In this document: positions 1 to 10,301 of the stretch, piece by piece
Layout of the letters: every line of letters begins with the position of its first letter
Numbering within the stretch: the first letter of the stretch is position 1
NCBI RefSeq assembly: GCF_027923385.1
Contig: NZ_BSEC01000006.1
Span: 62,001 to 126,000 of the forward strand
Direction: 5' to 3'
Source of the DNA: Methylocystis echinoides
GTDB taxonomy: Bacteria > Pseudomonadota > Alphaproteobacteria > Rhizobiales > Beijerinckiaceae
Length of the DNA stretch: 64,000 bases
Translations under genes and position numbers: made by a program
Notes under the pieces: generated by a model
What the model was told of the DNA's origin: nothing
Databases searched by the model: none
What the model saw: only the letters and a program-made list of their open reading frames with translations

Positions 1-27
1 GTTTAATAGATATTGGTTGACAAGATA

Positions 28-91
28 CCGGTTTGTGGGCCAAACCGGGGGACGGCTGCTGAAGGCAGCCGAAGGGCGCTGACGCGCCTTC
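28..91. other. oriT-like cluster of three hairpins
   Basis: Three inverted repeats follow each other directly. CCGGTTT/AAACCGG is at 28-34 and 42-48, GGCTGC/GCAGCC is at 54-59 and 65-70, and a stem with one bulged base, GAAGGGCGC/GCGCCTTC, is at 71-91. They lie just upstream of mobC and the relaxase gene, where origins of transfer of mobilizable elements usually sit. No nick site was recognised, so the oriT call is inference from structure and position. Confidence 0.4.
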
Positions 92-173
92 GTGGTCATC
101 GGGTCGATGCCTACGCCTTGGCTCCGGCCTAACGGCCGCCGAGCCTTGCAAACGGAAGGGAAGGGGAGAGCCG

Positions 174-602
174 ATGGCCCGCTCCGAGAAGGCACCGCGA
201 CGCAAGCCGAGGCTTCGGACCGAGCTGTCGGAGCTCGATGAGCAGCGGCTCCAGGAAGCCGTCGCGCTGTTCGGATTGCCCAAGGCCGAGGTCGTGCGCC
301 GGTTGATCCGCGCATCGGTGCAGGCGGGTCCTGCCCTGTCGGCCGAGAATACCCGCGCCGTCGTCCAGCTCGCGAGCCAGGTCCGCATGGTCGGCCGAAA
401 CCTCTCGCAGGTCCTCAAGGCCATCCATCGCGGCCAGGCGGTCCGGATCGAAGACACCGAGCCGGTGTGGCGCGGCCTGCACGAGATCGTCTCGGCGATC
501 AACGACGAGCTCACTGAAATCACGATCGCCTATGGGTCCAAGCTGCGACGCGAGGCCCGACTCTCGTTGCCGGCCGAGCTCTCTGGACGGGAGCAGCGAT
601 GA
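174..602 (+). CDS. mobC: MobC-like relaxosome accessory protein
   Basis: This 142-residue basic protein probably binds oriT DNA and loads the relaxase. Residues about 15-55 look like a ribbon-helix-helix region. They are followed by VRMVGRNLSQVLKAI, which resembles the conserved N-L-N-Q-I-A-K segment of the MobC/NikA family. The start ATG has GGGGAGAG three bases upstream. The stop overlaps the relaxase start (ATGA at 599-602), so the two are translationally coupled. The hairpin cluster directly upstream fits an oriT-binding role. The family is assigned by motif and context; specific DNA binding is not demonstrated. Confidence 0.75.
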   Translation: MARSEKAPRRKPRLRTELSELDEQRLQEAVALFGLPKAEVVRRLIRASVQAGPALSAENTRAVVQLASQVRMVGRNLSQVLKAIHRGQAVRIEDTEPVWRGLHEIVSAINDELTEITIAYGSKLRREARLSLPAELSGREQR

Positions 603-2938
603 ACCGGGACGCGCAGATCGCCTGGTGGGTTGAGCTGGTCGAGGCCGCGCGTCGCGCGGTCAGTGATGCCGGCGAGACGCGGCGGCGGCGATCGCTTGGT
701 CTCGACGACGAGTTACGCGCCCGTCGCGGTCGCGTCGCGCCGCTCCCCAAGGCGCCGACCGCGCAGGAGATCATCCGCGGGACGACGATCACCGGCGGCC
801 GGGATGAGGAGCGGACGCGGCTCCTGCCGACCTCGGCCGGCGGTGGCGGAGGCGGAGGAGGGACGTCGGCACCGTCGGGCTCGAAACCCGGTCAGGTCGC
901 GGGAGGCGGCGGTCCTGGCGGAGGAGGCGCGCGCGCGGCGGGGCAGGGCGAGGCGGTCGGCCGGGCTCGTCAGCTGGCGGCCGGCTACCAGCCCGCCGTG
1001 ATCAAGGTGGTGTCCTATGCCCGTGGAGTCGCCCGCGCGACGGCGACCGGCCAATATGTTCAGCGCGAGGATGTCGCGCTCGAAACGTATGACGGGCGGA
1101 TCCTCGCCGATCGCCAAGCCGTCGCCGACGAGATCAAGGCCTGGTCGACCAACTTCGCCAAGCGGGCCGAGAGCCACGACGTCGGCGCCGTGCGCTTGTC
1201 CCTGCAGGGGGTCGCCGACACGACCGAGGGCAGGGAAACCTACGAGAAGGCGATCGCGGCGGGATTCGAAGGCCACCGGTATGCTTATCGCCTCGACGTC
1301 ACGCAGAAGGGCGAGCTCGAAGCGCGCATCGTCACAGCAATGGCTGGAGCGGGCAAGGAGCGCTTCCGGGTTCGGGAAGAGCGCGTCGGAGAAGAGGGCA
1401 GGGGTTTCACCCGGAAGCGGCTCGATCTGGCGTCGGAAGCGCGCGCGAAGGAGCGGATAACGGTAGCCACCGGCTTGGCGCCGGACACAATCGCCATCGC
1501 TCCGGGCGCCACGAGCCATGGCCGCGACGGCGTTACCTATCGGCTGAATAAGCTGATCGAGAAAGGGCCTGCGACCGACGATCGTGGCCGCGCGATCGCC
1601 AATGTCGCCGAGACCAGGACCGCGGCGCGAGAATGGGGAGCCACGCTCCGCTCGCAATCCTCGCGTGATACCATGCATCTGATCGTGTCGGCGAAGGCCG
1701 GGACGGACGTTGGCGCGCTGACGCGGGCTGCCCGCGCGTTCTTGCAAGATCGTTTTGCCGATCACAAGTTCATATTCGGCGTCCACACCGACAAGGAGGC
1801 CGACGGCCATGTCCACGTCCACGCCGTCGTCGCGGTCAAAAGCGAGTCCGGGCAGAAGCTGCATCCGAGCCGAGAGACCTTCAGCGAATGGCGCCAGGTC
1901 TATGCCCAGCATGCGCAGGCGGAAGGTCTCAAGATCGTCGCGACATCCGCGCGCGAGCGCGCGTCGTCGCAAAGCTACGGCCCCAAGGACAAGGCGATCG
2001 TCGAAGCGGCGGATCGGCCGCGGCCGACACGAGAGGCAAGCGATCGCGCCTATGCCGCGGATCCAGCCAATCGGCGGCTCATCGACAATGCCCGGCAGCG
2101 GATCGCGGTCGCGCGGACAAATCCAATTCGCCTGCCCGTGACGGCGCAGGACCTGAAGCTCGTGAACGAGGGCGTTCAGGCCTGGCGGACGGTTGCGGCC
2201 GAGCAGCCGGCGAACCCGCAAGCAAAGGACATGCTCGAGCGCCTGCTCATGGCCCAGACGGTCGGGTCTATCGTGCAGACGATCGGGAAACGCGTGGAGC
2301 AGCTGACGAAGGAGAACTCGACCATGGCAGTGACATCGGAGCAGATGGCAAAGGATCTGCGCCTTATGAACGACGCGGTGTCGCGAACGAGCGACCTGCT
2401 GGACGGCGAGACGAAACAGCAATTTCGCGAGGCCTCATCGCGATATCTCGAGACGCTCGCAAACCGCGTCGACCTGCAGCGAGCTTCAGAACACGGCATC
2501 CAGCAGATGACGCGCGCCGAAGTCGAGGCGATCGCCGGTGCCAATGCCGACAGGCTCATCGAGCGGGCGAGCGGAATTCAGCAGCGTGAAGAGCGTGAGG
2601 CCGCTGCGGCCGCGAGATTGGCAGATCGCGCGATTGCCGCTGAGCGTCGGGAGGAAGCCACGGTCGGCATCGACCCGACGACCCAGCGCGAGCTCCGCGC
2701 CGAGCGGGCGATCGTCGCCGGCGCGCAGAAGTCAGCAGCGCAGGAGACACGGGAAGCGGCGGCGGCGCGCGAGGCAGCAGCATCGCTCGCGCAACATCCG
2801 GCCGACCGCCTGTCGCCGACGCTGCTTCAGACCGATGCGCTCGCGCAGCTGCGTGCCGAACAAGAGCAAATCATTCGTGAGATCGAAGCCAGCGAGGGGG
2901 CCCAGGCTCAGTCGACGAAACCGCAGCGGATGACGTAG
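599..2938 (+). CDS. Relaxase / mobilization nuclease, MOB-P-like
   Basis: This 779-residue protein should nick oriT and lead the transferred strand through the VirB/VirD4 channel. The metal-binding histidine cluster reads GHVHVHAVV at about residues 403-411, typical of relaxase motif III. A candidate catalytic tyrosine is in ATGQYVQRED at about residue 155. A Gly-rich linker (about residues 80-120) precedes the nuclease region. The C-terminal 250 residues are Ala/Arg/Glu-rich and look like a helical or coiled-coil tail, often the secretion signal region. It is in an operon with mobC by a 4-base overlap. The sequence does not closely match the RlxS type, so I assign only the general MOB-P/VirD2-like class. 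Confidence 0.85.
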   Translation: MNRDAQIAWWVELVEAARRAVSDAGETRRRRSLGLDDELRARRGRVAPLPKAPTAQEIIRGTTITGGRDEERTRLLPTSAGGGGGGGGTSAPSGSKPGQVAGGGGPGGGGARAAGQGEAVGRARQLAAGYQPAVIKVVSYARGVARATATGQYVQREDVALETYDGRILADRQAVADEIKAWSTNFAKRAESHDVGAVRLSLQGVADTTEGRETYEKAIAAGFEGHRYAYRLDVTQKGELEARIVTAMAGAGKERFRVREERVGEEGRGFTRKRLDLASEARAKERITVATGLAPDTIAIAPGATSHGRDGVTYRLNKLIEKGPATDDRGRAIANVAETRTAAREWGATLRSQSSRDTMHLIVSAKAGTDVGALTRAARAFLQDRFADHKFIFGVHTDKEADGHVHVHAVVAVKSESGQKLHPSRETFSEWRQVYAQHAQAEGLKIVATSARERASSQSYGPKDKAIVEAADRPRPTREASDRAYAADPANRRLIDNARQRIAVARTNPIRLPVTAQDLKLVNEGVQAWRTVAAEQPANPQAKDMLERLLMAQTVGSIVQTIGKRVEQLTKENSTMAVTSEQMAKDLRLMNDAVSRTSDLLDGETKQQFREASSRYLETLANRVDLQRASEHGIQQMTRAEVEAIAGANADRLIERASGIQQREEREAAAAARLADRAIAAERREEATVGIDPTTQRELRAERAIVAGAQKSAAQETREAAAAREAAASLAQHPADRLSPTLLQTDALAQLRAEQEQIIREIEASEGAQAQSTKPQRMT

Positions 2939-3182
2939 TTGTCCAGAAACGTCGAACGTCACCGGGCCTATGGTGTTCTCGCGCCTGGCGCCGCGGCAAG
3001 GTCCAAAATTGGCGACGAGACCTGCGAGACGTTCAGCTCGGGCCAAAACACGGGATTGTTCGGACTGAGCCGCGAGACGATCGCAAAGATGTGCCGGCCC
3101 TCGATCCGGCTGGCTGCTCGCGCTCGAAGCCGGTCGAGAAGCCGGCTGCTGGTGGGGGTGCCGGACGAGATGAGACGGGAGA

Positions 3183-3611
3183 CTATGGAAGCTCCGCCCC
3201 GTAGAAAGCCTCGCCCTGGATCTGCTCGCCGAGCTCGTCGAAGATCATGAGTTCGCAGGCCCGGCGACGCTGTCCGTTCAGATCGGCCTCGTAGATCACG
3301 TTGAGCTCTCGTCGGACAGGATCCCATGTCGCGCGGTCGAGTGTGAACGCAAGCGTGGTCAGCTTGTCAAGTGCCGAACGCCAATAGGCGGCGAGGGCGG
3401 TTTTCCCCTCAATGCGAGACGAGCCGACATATTTGGCTGCGACCGGACTGACGAAGACGGCATCGTCGCGGAAATGACTCAGTACCGCTTCAACGTCGCG
3501 TCCGTTCCATGCGGCGATCCAGCCCTCGGCGAAAGCCATCATGGCGGCTCGCGTCATCACCACGTGGTGCCGTATAGGCGCCACAGCTTCTGGCTCGTCT
3601 CGTTCGCTCAT
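3183..3611 (-). CDS. SnoaL-like / NTF2-fold protein
   Basis: This 142-residue protein has the NTF2/SnoaL pattern: an N-terminal helix (AFAEGWIAAWNGRDVEAVLSH), then DDAVFVSP and an alternating strand region with Arg-rich turns. Such proteins are small ligand-binding or isomerase-like cone folds; the substrate cannot be told. The start ATG overlaps the stop of the upstream methyltransferase (positions 3608-3611), so it is the last gene of the leftward methyltransferase operon. An internal ATG at codon 19 (MTRAAM) is an alternative start. With IS21 copy 1 inserted upstream, its expression may be reduced or driven from the element. Confidence 0.7.
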   Translation of the reverse strand: MSERDEPEAVAPIRHHVVMTRAAMMAFAEGWIAAWNGRDVEAVLSHFRDDAVFVSPVAAKYVGSSRIEGKTALAAYWRSALDKLTTLAFTLDRATWDPVRRELNVIYEADLNGQRRRACELMIFDELGEQIQGEAFYGAELP

Positions 3612-4220
3612 GCGCTACGCCTCGCGATCCAGGAGCCCCAGAACAGGCTCGAGAAGAAGAGACGCGGCTGCTCGAAGCCGGTCTCCGCGAGAAGGCTTTC
3701 GACCGCAGCATCCGACCCGGGCGGATCAGCGCCTTGCAGAATCTTGCCGCGCTTCACCTCGACCTCTTCCGGTGAAGCGCCCGCCATCCGCCACCGCTCG
3801 CCCCAGGCCTTCAGGAAGAGCAGGTTTTCGGCATAGGCGCCGCGATTGCAGGCGAGAATGAGCGTACCGCCGGGGTGAAGCCGCGCCGCGACCGCGCGCA
3901 GCAGAGCAAGCTTCGCCTCGCGTCCGCGAAGATGATGGAGAACGCCGATAACGGTCACAGCATCGAAGCGGTTGTCTACCGGCAGTTCGTCGACATAGCC
4001 GGAGTGCCAGGTCGTCAGATGGCTAAGACCGGCGGCCTCGACGGATGCAATGGCCCCGGCCAGCATCGGCGGGGAGGGATCGACCGCAAGGAAGCGCCAG
4101 CTCGGCCGAAGCTTGCCGGCGACGAGGATCTCCTGCGCCGTTCCGCCCGCGCCGACGACCAGGATCCGTCGGTCCAGGCTCTCGCCGAGATCCGCCGACA
4201 GGAGACAGGCGGCAAGCTCA
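3608..4220 (-). pseudogene. Class I SAM methyltransferase, 3' part (split by IS21)
   Basis: The frame is open right up to the IS21 boundary. It carries the SAM-binding motif ILVVGAGGTAQEIL, the acidic motif FLAVDPSPPML, and FDAVTVIGVLHHL, all typical of class I methyltransferases. The missing N-terminus is at 6892-6989 beyond the element. Joining both parts with a single copy of the 6-base target duplication gives an uninterrupted 234-residue protein reading CHELAACLL across the junction. An internal ATG at 4066 could start only a truncated protein lacking the SAM-binding motif. The methyl acceptor is unknown. Confidence 0.85.
4215..4220. repeat. Target site duplication AGCTCA, left copy (IS21 copy 1)
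   Basis: AGCTCA directly abuts the left end of the element and recurs at 6892-6897 directly after the right end. A 6-base duplication also restores the methyltransferase reading frame, which supports these boundaries. Confidence 0.8.
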
Positions 4221-4359
4221 TATGGGGCGACAATCAGGATGAGAACGGCGCGTCAATCTGGATGAGAAGCGGCAGCCGGATTTTTGAATGATTGTCGCTG
4301 GCGCGCTGCTTGGCAAGCGGTAATTGACGCGGAGCGACAATCAGGATGGGCGGCGCGCG

Positions 4360-6752
<2,393 letters not shown>

Positions 6753-6782
6753 TCAACCGCCAGACGGCGCGTGAAGCGCGCC

Positions 6783-6843
6783 CGCCGATGGGGGTGGTCC
6801 TAAGGTCGGGCTCCGCCCTCCCTCAGGACCACCCCCATCGGCG
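6783..6843. terminator. Strong hairpin upstream of istA (copy 1)
   Basis: A perfect 19-bp inverted repeat (6783-6801 and 6825-6843) flanks a 23-base loop between the right end of the IS and istA. There is no U-tract. It may block outside transcription from entering the transposase genes. The role is inferred from position only. Confidence 0.5.
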
Positions 6844-6891
6844 TTCTCATCGTGATTGACGCTGGATTCTCATCCTGATCGCCGCGCCGCA

Positions 6892-6897
6892 AGCTCA
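6892..6897. repeat. Target site duplication AGCTCA, right copy (IS21 copy 1)
   Basis: This is the direct repeat of 4215-4220 and marks the right insertion boundary of copy 1. Confidence 0.8.
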
Positions 6898-6989
6898 TGG
6901 CAGGCGTCGTAGCCGGCGAGCGCGATGCGGCTCTGCTCAGCATATTCGCCGGCGCGCGTGGCGTCGAATTTGGCGGCGGATGCGGTCAT
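6892..6989 (-). pseudogene. Class I SAM methyltransferase, 5' part (split by IS21)
   Basis: The reading frame starts at the ATG at 6989 (MTASAAKFDATRAGEYAEQ), six bases after the stop of the preceding methyltransferase gene. It runs as far as CHEL, where IS21 copy 1 interrupts it. The rest is at 3608-4214. Without the insertion the gene would be the middle member of a three-gene leftward operon. Confidence 0.8.
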
Positions 6990-6994
6990 GATCG

Positions 6995-7759
6995 TCAGGC
7001 TGCCGCGGCTTCGATCAGCGTGATGTCGAGCAGGAACGAGCCGTCCGGCTCGATCGCAAAATGCGCTCGCGTCTCGGCGGATGCCGCCGCTTGAAGCGCC
7101 CGGATTGCCTTGACGTTGTCGGCAGGTGTCCGCATCCGCGCCGTCCAGACCGGGAAGTCCATCCGCAATTGCCAGCTTCGGGACGAAGTAACGGCGAAAC
7201 CGACGCGATGCAGCGCCGCCATCCATTCGCTCACGCTGTAGTCGCGCACATGCGAGGTGTCGCGCAGCAATTCGACGGCCTGCAGATGGGTATCGAAGAG
7301 CGCCGGCCCGGGCGAGCAGGCGTCGATGAAGACGCCCGGCGCGCCGGGCTTCAGCACGCGGCGAGCCTGCCGCAGGCCGCCGTCGAAATCCTGCCAGTGA
7401 TGTGCCGAGTAGCGGCAGGCCAGGAAGTCGAAGGCAGCATCGGGGAAGGGCAGGCGCTCGGCCGGCGCCTCGACGGTCTCGACGTTGGAAAGACCTTTTT
7501 CGCGTGCCGTGTCTGCCACCGCGGCCAGCATCTCGCGCGAGAGGTCAGCGGCGGTAACCCGCGCCGCGTGACGCGCCATCAGGTAGGAGACATGGCCGCC
7601 GCCCGTGCCGAGGTCGAGCGCATGCCGGGGCCCGTGCTGCGCAACGATGGCGTCGAGCGCCTCGAGATCGGCGCCCTGCGCGTGAACGACACTCTCGACA
7701 TAAGCCTTGGCGCGTGGCCCGAACTGGGCCTCCACGACGCTATCGTGATATTTTGCCAT
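6995..7759 (-). CDS. SAM-dependent methyltransferase, UbiE-like
   Basis: This 254-residue class I methyltransferase has ALDLGTGGGHVSYLMA (SAM-binding loop, about residues 49-64), AADLSREML (acidic ribose-binding residue) and the post-motif PFPDAAFDFLACRYSAHHW, characteristic of the UbiE/COQ5-like Methyltransf_11 group. It is the first gene of a leftward operon followed by the IS21-split second methyltransferase and the SnoaL-like gene. It is divergent from the MmyB-type regulator at 7846, its probable controller. The methyl acceptor is not known. Confidence 0.85.
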   Translation of the reverse strand: MAKYHDSVVEAQFGPRAKAYVESVVHAQGADLEALDAIVAQHGPRHALDLGTGGGHVSYLMARHAARVTAADLSREMLAAVADTAREKGLSNVETVEAPAERLPFPDAAFDFLACRYSAHHWQDFDGGLRQARRVLKPGAPGVFIDACSPGPALFDTHLQAVELLRDTSHVRDYSVSEWMAALHRVGFAVTSSRSWQLRMDFPVWTARMRTPADNVKAIRALQAAASAETRAHFAIEPDGSFLLDITLIEAAAA

Positions 7760-7845
7760 GAGCGTATCCTGCGAAGTTCGGTCCCCAGCATGCCCACTAT
7801 TTAAACTGTTACAATATAGAGTTTTATCCTATTATCATTTCCGCC
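7760..7845. promoter_or_regulatory. Divergent promoter region, methyltransferase operon / MmyB-like regulator
   Basis: This 86-base intergenic region is conspicuously AT-rich for this DNA (around 7800-7840). It contains TACAAT and TATCCT hexamers and a short dyad AAACT...AGTTT. It is the only space between two divergent genes, so both promoters and the operator must lie here or inside the genes. Confidence 0.4.
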
Positions 7846-8658
7846 ATGCTCGGATCCGACCAACGCCGCCTTCTCGGCGATTTCGTGCGCGCCCATCGCG
7901 AGCGCGCCAGACCTGCCGTTGCGGCCGGCCGCCGCCGGACACCCGGCTTGCGGCGCGAGGAGCTCGCAGCGCTCGCAGGCATCAGCATCACCTGGTGCGC
8001 ATGGATCGAACAAGGTCGTCCGGTACAAGCCTCGCCCGAGACACTGGGGCGGCTGGCCGAGGCCTTATCGCTGACACGGGCGGAGCGCGCCTATCTGTTC
8101 GAGCTCGCCGACCGGGTCGATCCCGACGATTCTGCCGGTCTCGCCGAGGCGGCACCGGCGTCGCTGGTCGCTGCGGTCAAGACCTTCGCGCATCCGGCCT
8201 ATGGTCTCGATCGCCTGTGGAGCGCCTGTTGCTGGAACGAGTCCGCCGCCAGTCTGTTCTGCGGCTGGCTCGATGGCGACCATCAGCGCAACCTGCTGCG
8301 GTTCGTCTTCATCGAGGACAAAGCCCGCTCGCTGATTCCGCAATGGCAGGATCGCGCGCGCCGGCTTCTGGCGGAATTCCGCGCCGATTTCGGCCACAAT
8401 TTTCGCGATCCCCGCGTCAAGCAGTTCATCGAGGGGCTCAAGGCGGAGAGCCCGCTCTTTGCGCGGCTGTGGAACGATCAGGACGTTCAGCACCGGATCG
8501 GCGGAACGCGAACCTTCGATCATCCAAAGCGTGGGCGCCTCAGCTTCGATCAGCACAGCTTCAGCTCAACGGAACGTCACGACTTCAAGCTGGTGCTGCT
8601 GGTGCCGGCCGCATCGGCAAGCGGGCGATCGCGATCGTTGGCGAGAAACCCTGGATGA
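7846..8658 (+). CDS. XRE-family regulator, MmyB-like
   Basis: This 270-residue transcription regulator has an N-terminal helix-turn-helix carrying the MmyB-type signature RRTPGLRREELAALAGIS (about residues 30-47), followed by a C-terminal ligand-binding-like domain (from about residue 100) as in actinobacterial and proteobacterial MmyB homologues. Such regulators commonly sit divergent to small oxidoreductase or methyltransferase genes and control them, which fits the position here. The last residues (SASGRSRSLARNPG) look less conserved. The ligand is unknown. Confidence 0.8.
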   Translation: MLGSDQRRLLGDFVRAHRERARPAVAAGRRRTPGLRREELAALAGISITWCAWIEQGRPVQASPETLGRLAEALSLTRAERAYLFELADRVDPDDSAGLAEAAPASLVAAVKTFAHPAYGLDRLWSACCWNESAASLFCGWLDGDHQRNLLRFVFIEDKARSLIPQWQDRARRLLAEFRADFGHNFRDPRVKQFIEGLKAESPLFARLWNDQDVQHRIGGTRTFDHPKRGRLSFDQHSFSSTERHDFKLVLLVPAASASGRSRSLARNPG

Positions 8659-8703
8659 GCGATCGCCCGGTTCATCAGTGGCGCCGATCCGCCGCCGCCT
8701 CGA

Positions 8704-8763
8704 TCACGCGATCGCGGCGAGTTCGCTCGCGGGGTAGTCGATGTATCCCTTGATCACGCCCTG
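8704..8763 (-). pseudogene. Short C-terminal remnant, possibly old-yellow-enzyme-like
   Basis: Nineteen codons ending in a stop read QGVIKGYIDYPASELAAIA, with a stop codon immediately upstream. The G-Y-x-D-Y-P pattern resembles the C-terminal tail of NemA-type flavin reductases. It is too short to be certain and may be chance. Confidence 0.25.
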
Positions 8764-8902
8764 TTAGAGGCTGTCCGGATCCGGTGTCGCCAATTACAAA
8801 CAAGAGGCACTTGAACGCTAGCCAGCGGAAACTACGTGTCTCTGGGCCCATAATTGGGACCAACATGGAGAAAACAGGACACCAGTGTAGGGTTAGATTG
8901 AG

Positions 8903-9619
8903 ATGTCTTCCGCCAACGATATCACCCCTGCTTCAGGTTCAATTCGCGACACCTCGGAAGAATGTGCAGCGTCCGCTGTGTCCCTGTGGCAAGCAAGCCT
9001 GCACGGTGATCGGGACGCCTTTCAGCGACTACTTAATCCGCACCTTGAGGAACTGCTTGCTGCCGCCGGGCGCGATCTTCGGTATCATTGTGCAATCGGC
9101 GACATTAGGCAAGACGAGATCTCCGCCGAGGAGTTGGTGGGCGAAACCCTTCTTCGCGCGTGGCGCGATCGCCATCGTCGGCCCCATTCGCTGGATATTC
9201 GGCCCTGGCTGCTCGGTCTCCAATTCCGCGTTCTGACGCGCATCGTTCGGCAGGAGCTCCTACGGCGCGACTTGGCCTCCGTCTCGCTCGAAGCGCCGGC
9301 TCCCGCAGAGCCAATCTACGACGATGACGAGTCATTCTGGGAGTGGTATCAGCCGGACGAGACGCTACGATGGGAGGATATCGTAGCCGTCGACGCCACC
9401 GCCGGAGTGGAAGAACCAGAACTCTTCGATCGCGGCGTGCCAGGGCTTTCGCCGCTTGCGAGGCAAGTGCTGATCTTCCGCCATGTTCATCGCTTCACAG
9501 TCGGGGAGGTCGCATCCAGCCTCGGGTTACCCTCCCGCCGGGTTTCCGAGCTTTGGCTTGAGGGGCACGCTGTCCTGGTAGGCACAAAAAGGGACGACCG
9601 CGGCGCGAACTCGGATTGA
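8903..9619 (+). CDS. RNA polymerase sigma factor-like protein (ECF-like)
   Basis: This 238-residue protein has a region 2-like part at about residues 30-115 (DAFQRLLNPHLEELL, SAEELVGETLLRAWRD, PWLLGLQFRVLTRIVRQE) and a region 4-like helix-turn-helix near the end (LSPLARQVLIFRHV, FTVGEVASSLGLPSRRVSEL). An acidic linker of about 50 residues rich in Asp/Glu/Trp separates them, longer than in ordinary ECF factors. No anti-sigma factor is encoded next to it. It could direct polymerase to some island promoters, but no target motif was identified. Confidence 0.7.
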   Translation: MSSANDITPASGSIRDTSEECAASAVSLWQASLHGDRDAFQRLLNPHLEELLAAAGRDLRYHCAIGDIRQDEISAEELVGETLLRAWRDRHRRPHSLDIRPWLLGLQFRVLTRIVRQELLRRDLASVSLEAPAPAEPIYDDDESFWEWYQPDETLRWEDIVAVDATAGVEEPELFDRGVPGLSPLARQVLIFRHVHRFTVGEVASSLGLPSRRVSELWLEGHAVLVGTKRDDRGANSD

Positions 9620-9808
9620 CTGGACTCTGCGCGCGTCGACCCCGAAATTGCGAGATCGTGTCACCGGTGCGGCGCGCGTGAAGGCCGAGGACCGGAGCAT
9701 CTCCCGGCCTGACCGATACATGGTGGTGCTCGAGCCTTTCGCGTCAGGTGCTGGAAATGTCCGAGAGCGCGGAAGCGGCGGTTTCGACGAGCGGTCCCGG
9801 GGCGCCGA

Positions 9809-10192
9809 TCACTCGGATGAAGCTGCGCAGTCCACGCGGTCTTCGATCTCGAAGGCATGCGTCTCGACCCACCGATCGAGTTCACGGATGACGCTGCTCA
9901 GCGAGAAACCTAAAGGCGTGAGCGAATATTCAACCCGAGGCGGCACCTCCGAGTAGCTGGTGCGCTCTACCAAGCCGTACTGCTGGAGACGGCGTAGCGC
10001 CTGAACGAGCATCTTTTCTGAAATACCGCCGATGCGCCGGCGCAGTTCTGCGGTGCGGTAGGTGCGTTCACTGAGCGCGTGCACGACGAGCAGCGTCCAT
10101 TTTTCCGCTAGCAGAGCAAGCACCTTCCTTGCCGGACAATCGGCAAGAAACACATCGCAGCGGAGTTCACGGAAAGCAGAGATTTTTTCCAT
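9809..10192 (-). CDS. HxlR-family transcription regulator
   Basis: This 127-residue winged-helix regulator has CPARKVLALLAEKWTLLVV, ELRRRIGGISEKMLVQALRRL and the typical wing YSEVPPRVEYSLTPLG of the HxlR family. The start at 10192 is chosen because GGAGG precedes it at proper spacing; the frame is open further upstream but without a ribosome site. It is divergent from the metallo-beta-lactamase gene. A strong dyad at 10189-10232 overlaps its start and may be its operator. Several members respond to reactive aldehydes or oxidants through a cysteine; Cys residues are present near the N-terminus. Confidence 0.85.
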   Translation of the reverse strand: MEKISAFRELRCDVFLADCPARKVLALLAEKWTLLVVHALSERTYRTAELRRRIGGISEKMLVQALRRLQQYGLVERTSYSEVPPRVEYSLTPLGFSLSSVIRELDRWVETHAFEIEDRVDCAASSE

Positions 10193-10232
10193 ACTTACCT
10201 CCGGGTACGTACTTCTTCGGAGGGAGGTATGG
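10189..10232. promoter_or_regulatory. 15-bp dyad between hxlR-like gene and MBL gene
   Basis: The left arm (10189-10203) reads CCATACTTACCTCCG. The reverse complement of the right arm (10218-10232) reads CCATACCTCCCTCCG, 13 of 15 matches around a 14-base centre. It covers the ribosome-binding site and start codon of the HxlR gene. It is probably the autoregulatory operator; a role as an mRNA hairpin is possible. Confidence 0.55.
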
Positions 10233-10301
10233 GCACATCTCTTCGCCCGCAAGATGCTGCGCCACTTGGGTGCGGCGTCTGACGATAAAAGGAGATGCGA
10301 G

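Noticed and set aside
713..2422. Long open frame antisense to the relaxase gene
   Set aside because: It is a by-product of high GC content; the sense frame has relaxase motifs and a ribosome site, while the antisense product matches nothing.
2968..3182. Possible gene fragment after the relaxase on the minus strand (RLSPNNPVFWPELNVS)
   Set aside because: Its codons look partly gene-like but no family is recognised, it continues antisense into the SnoaL-like gene, and no ribosome site is present.
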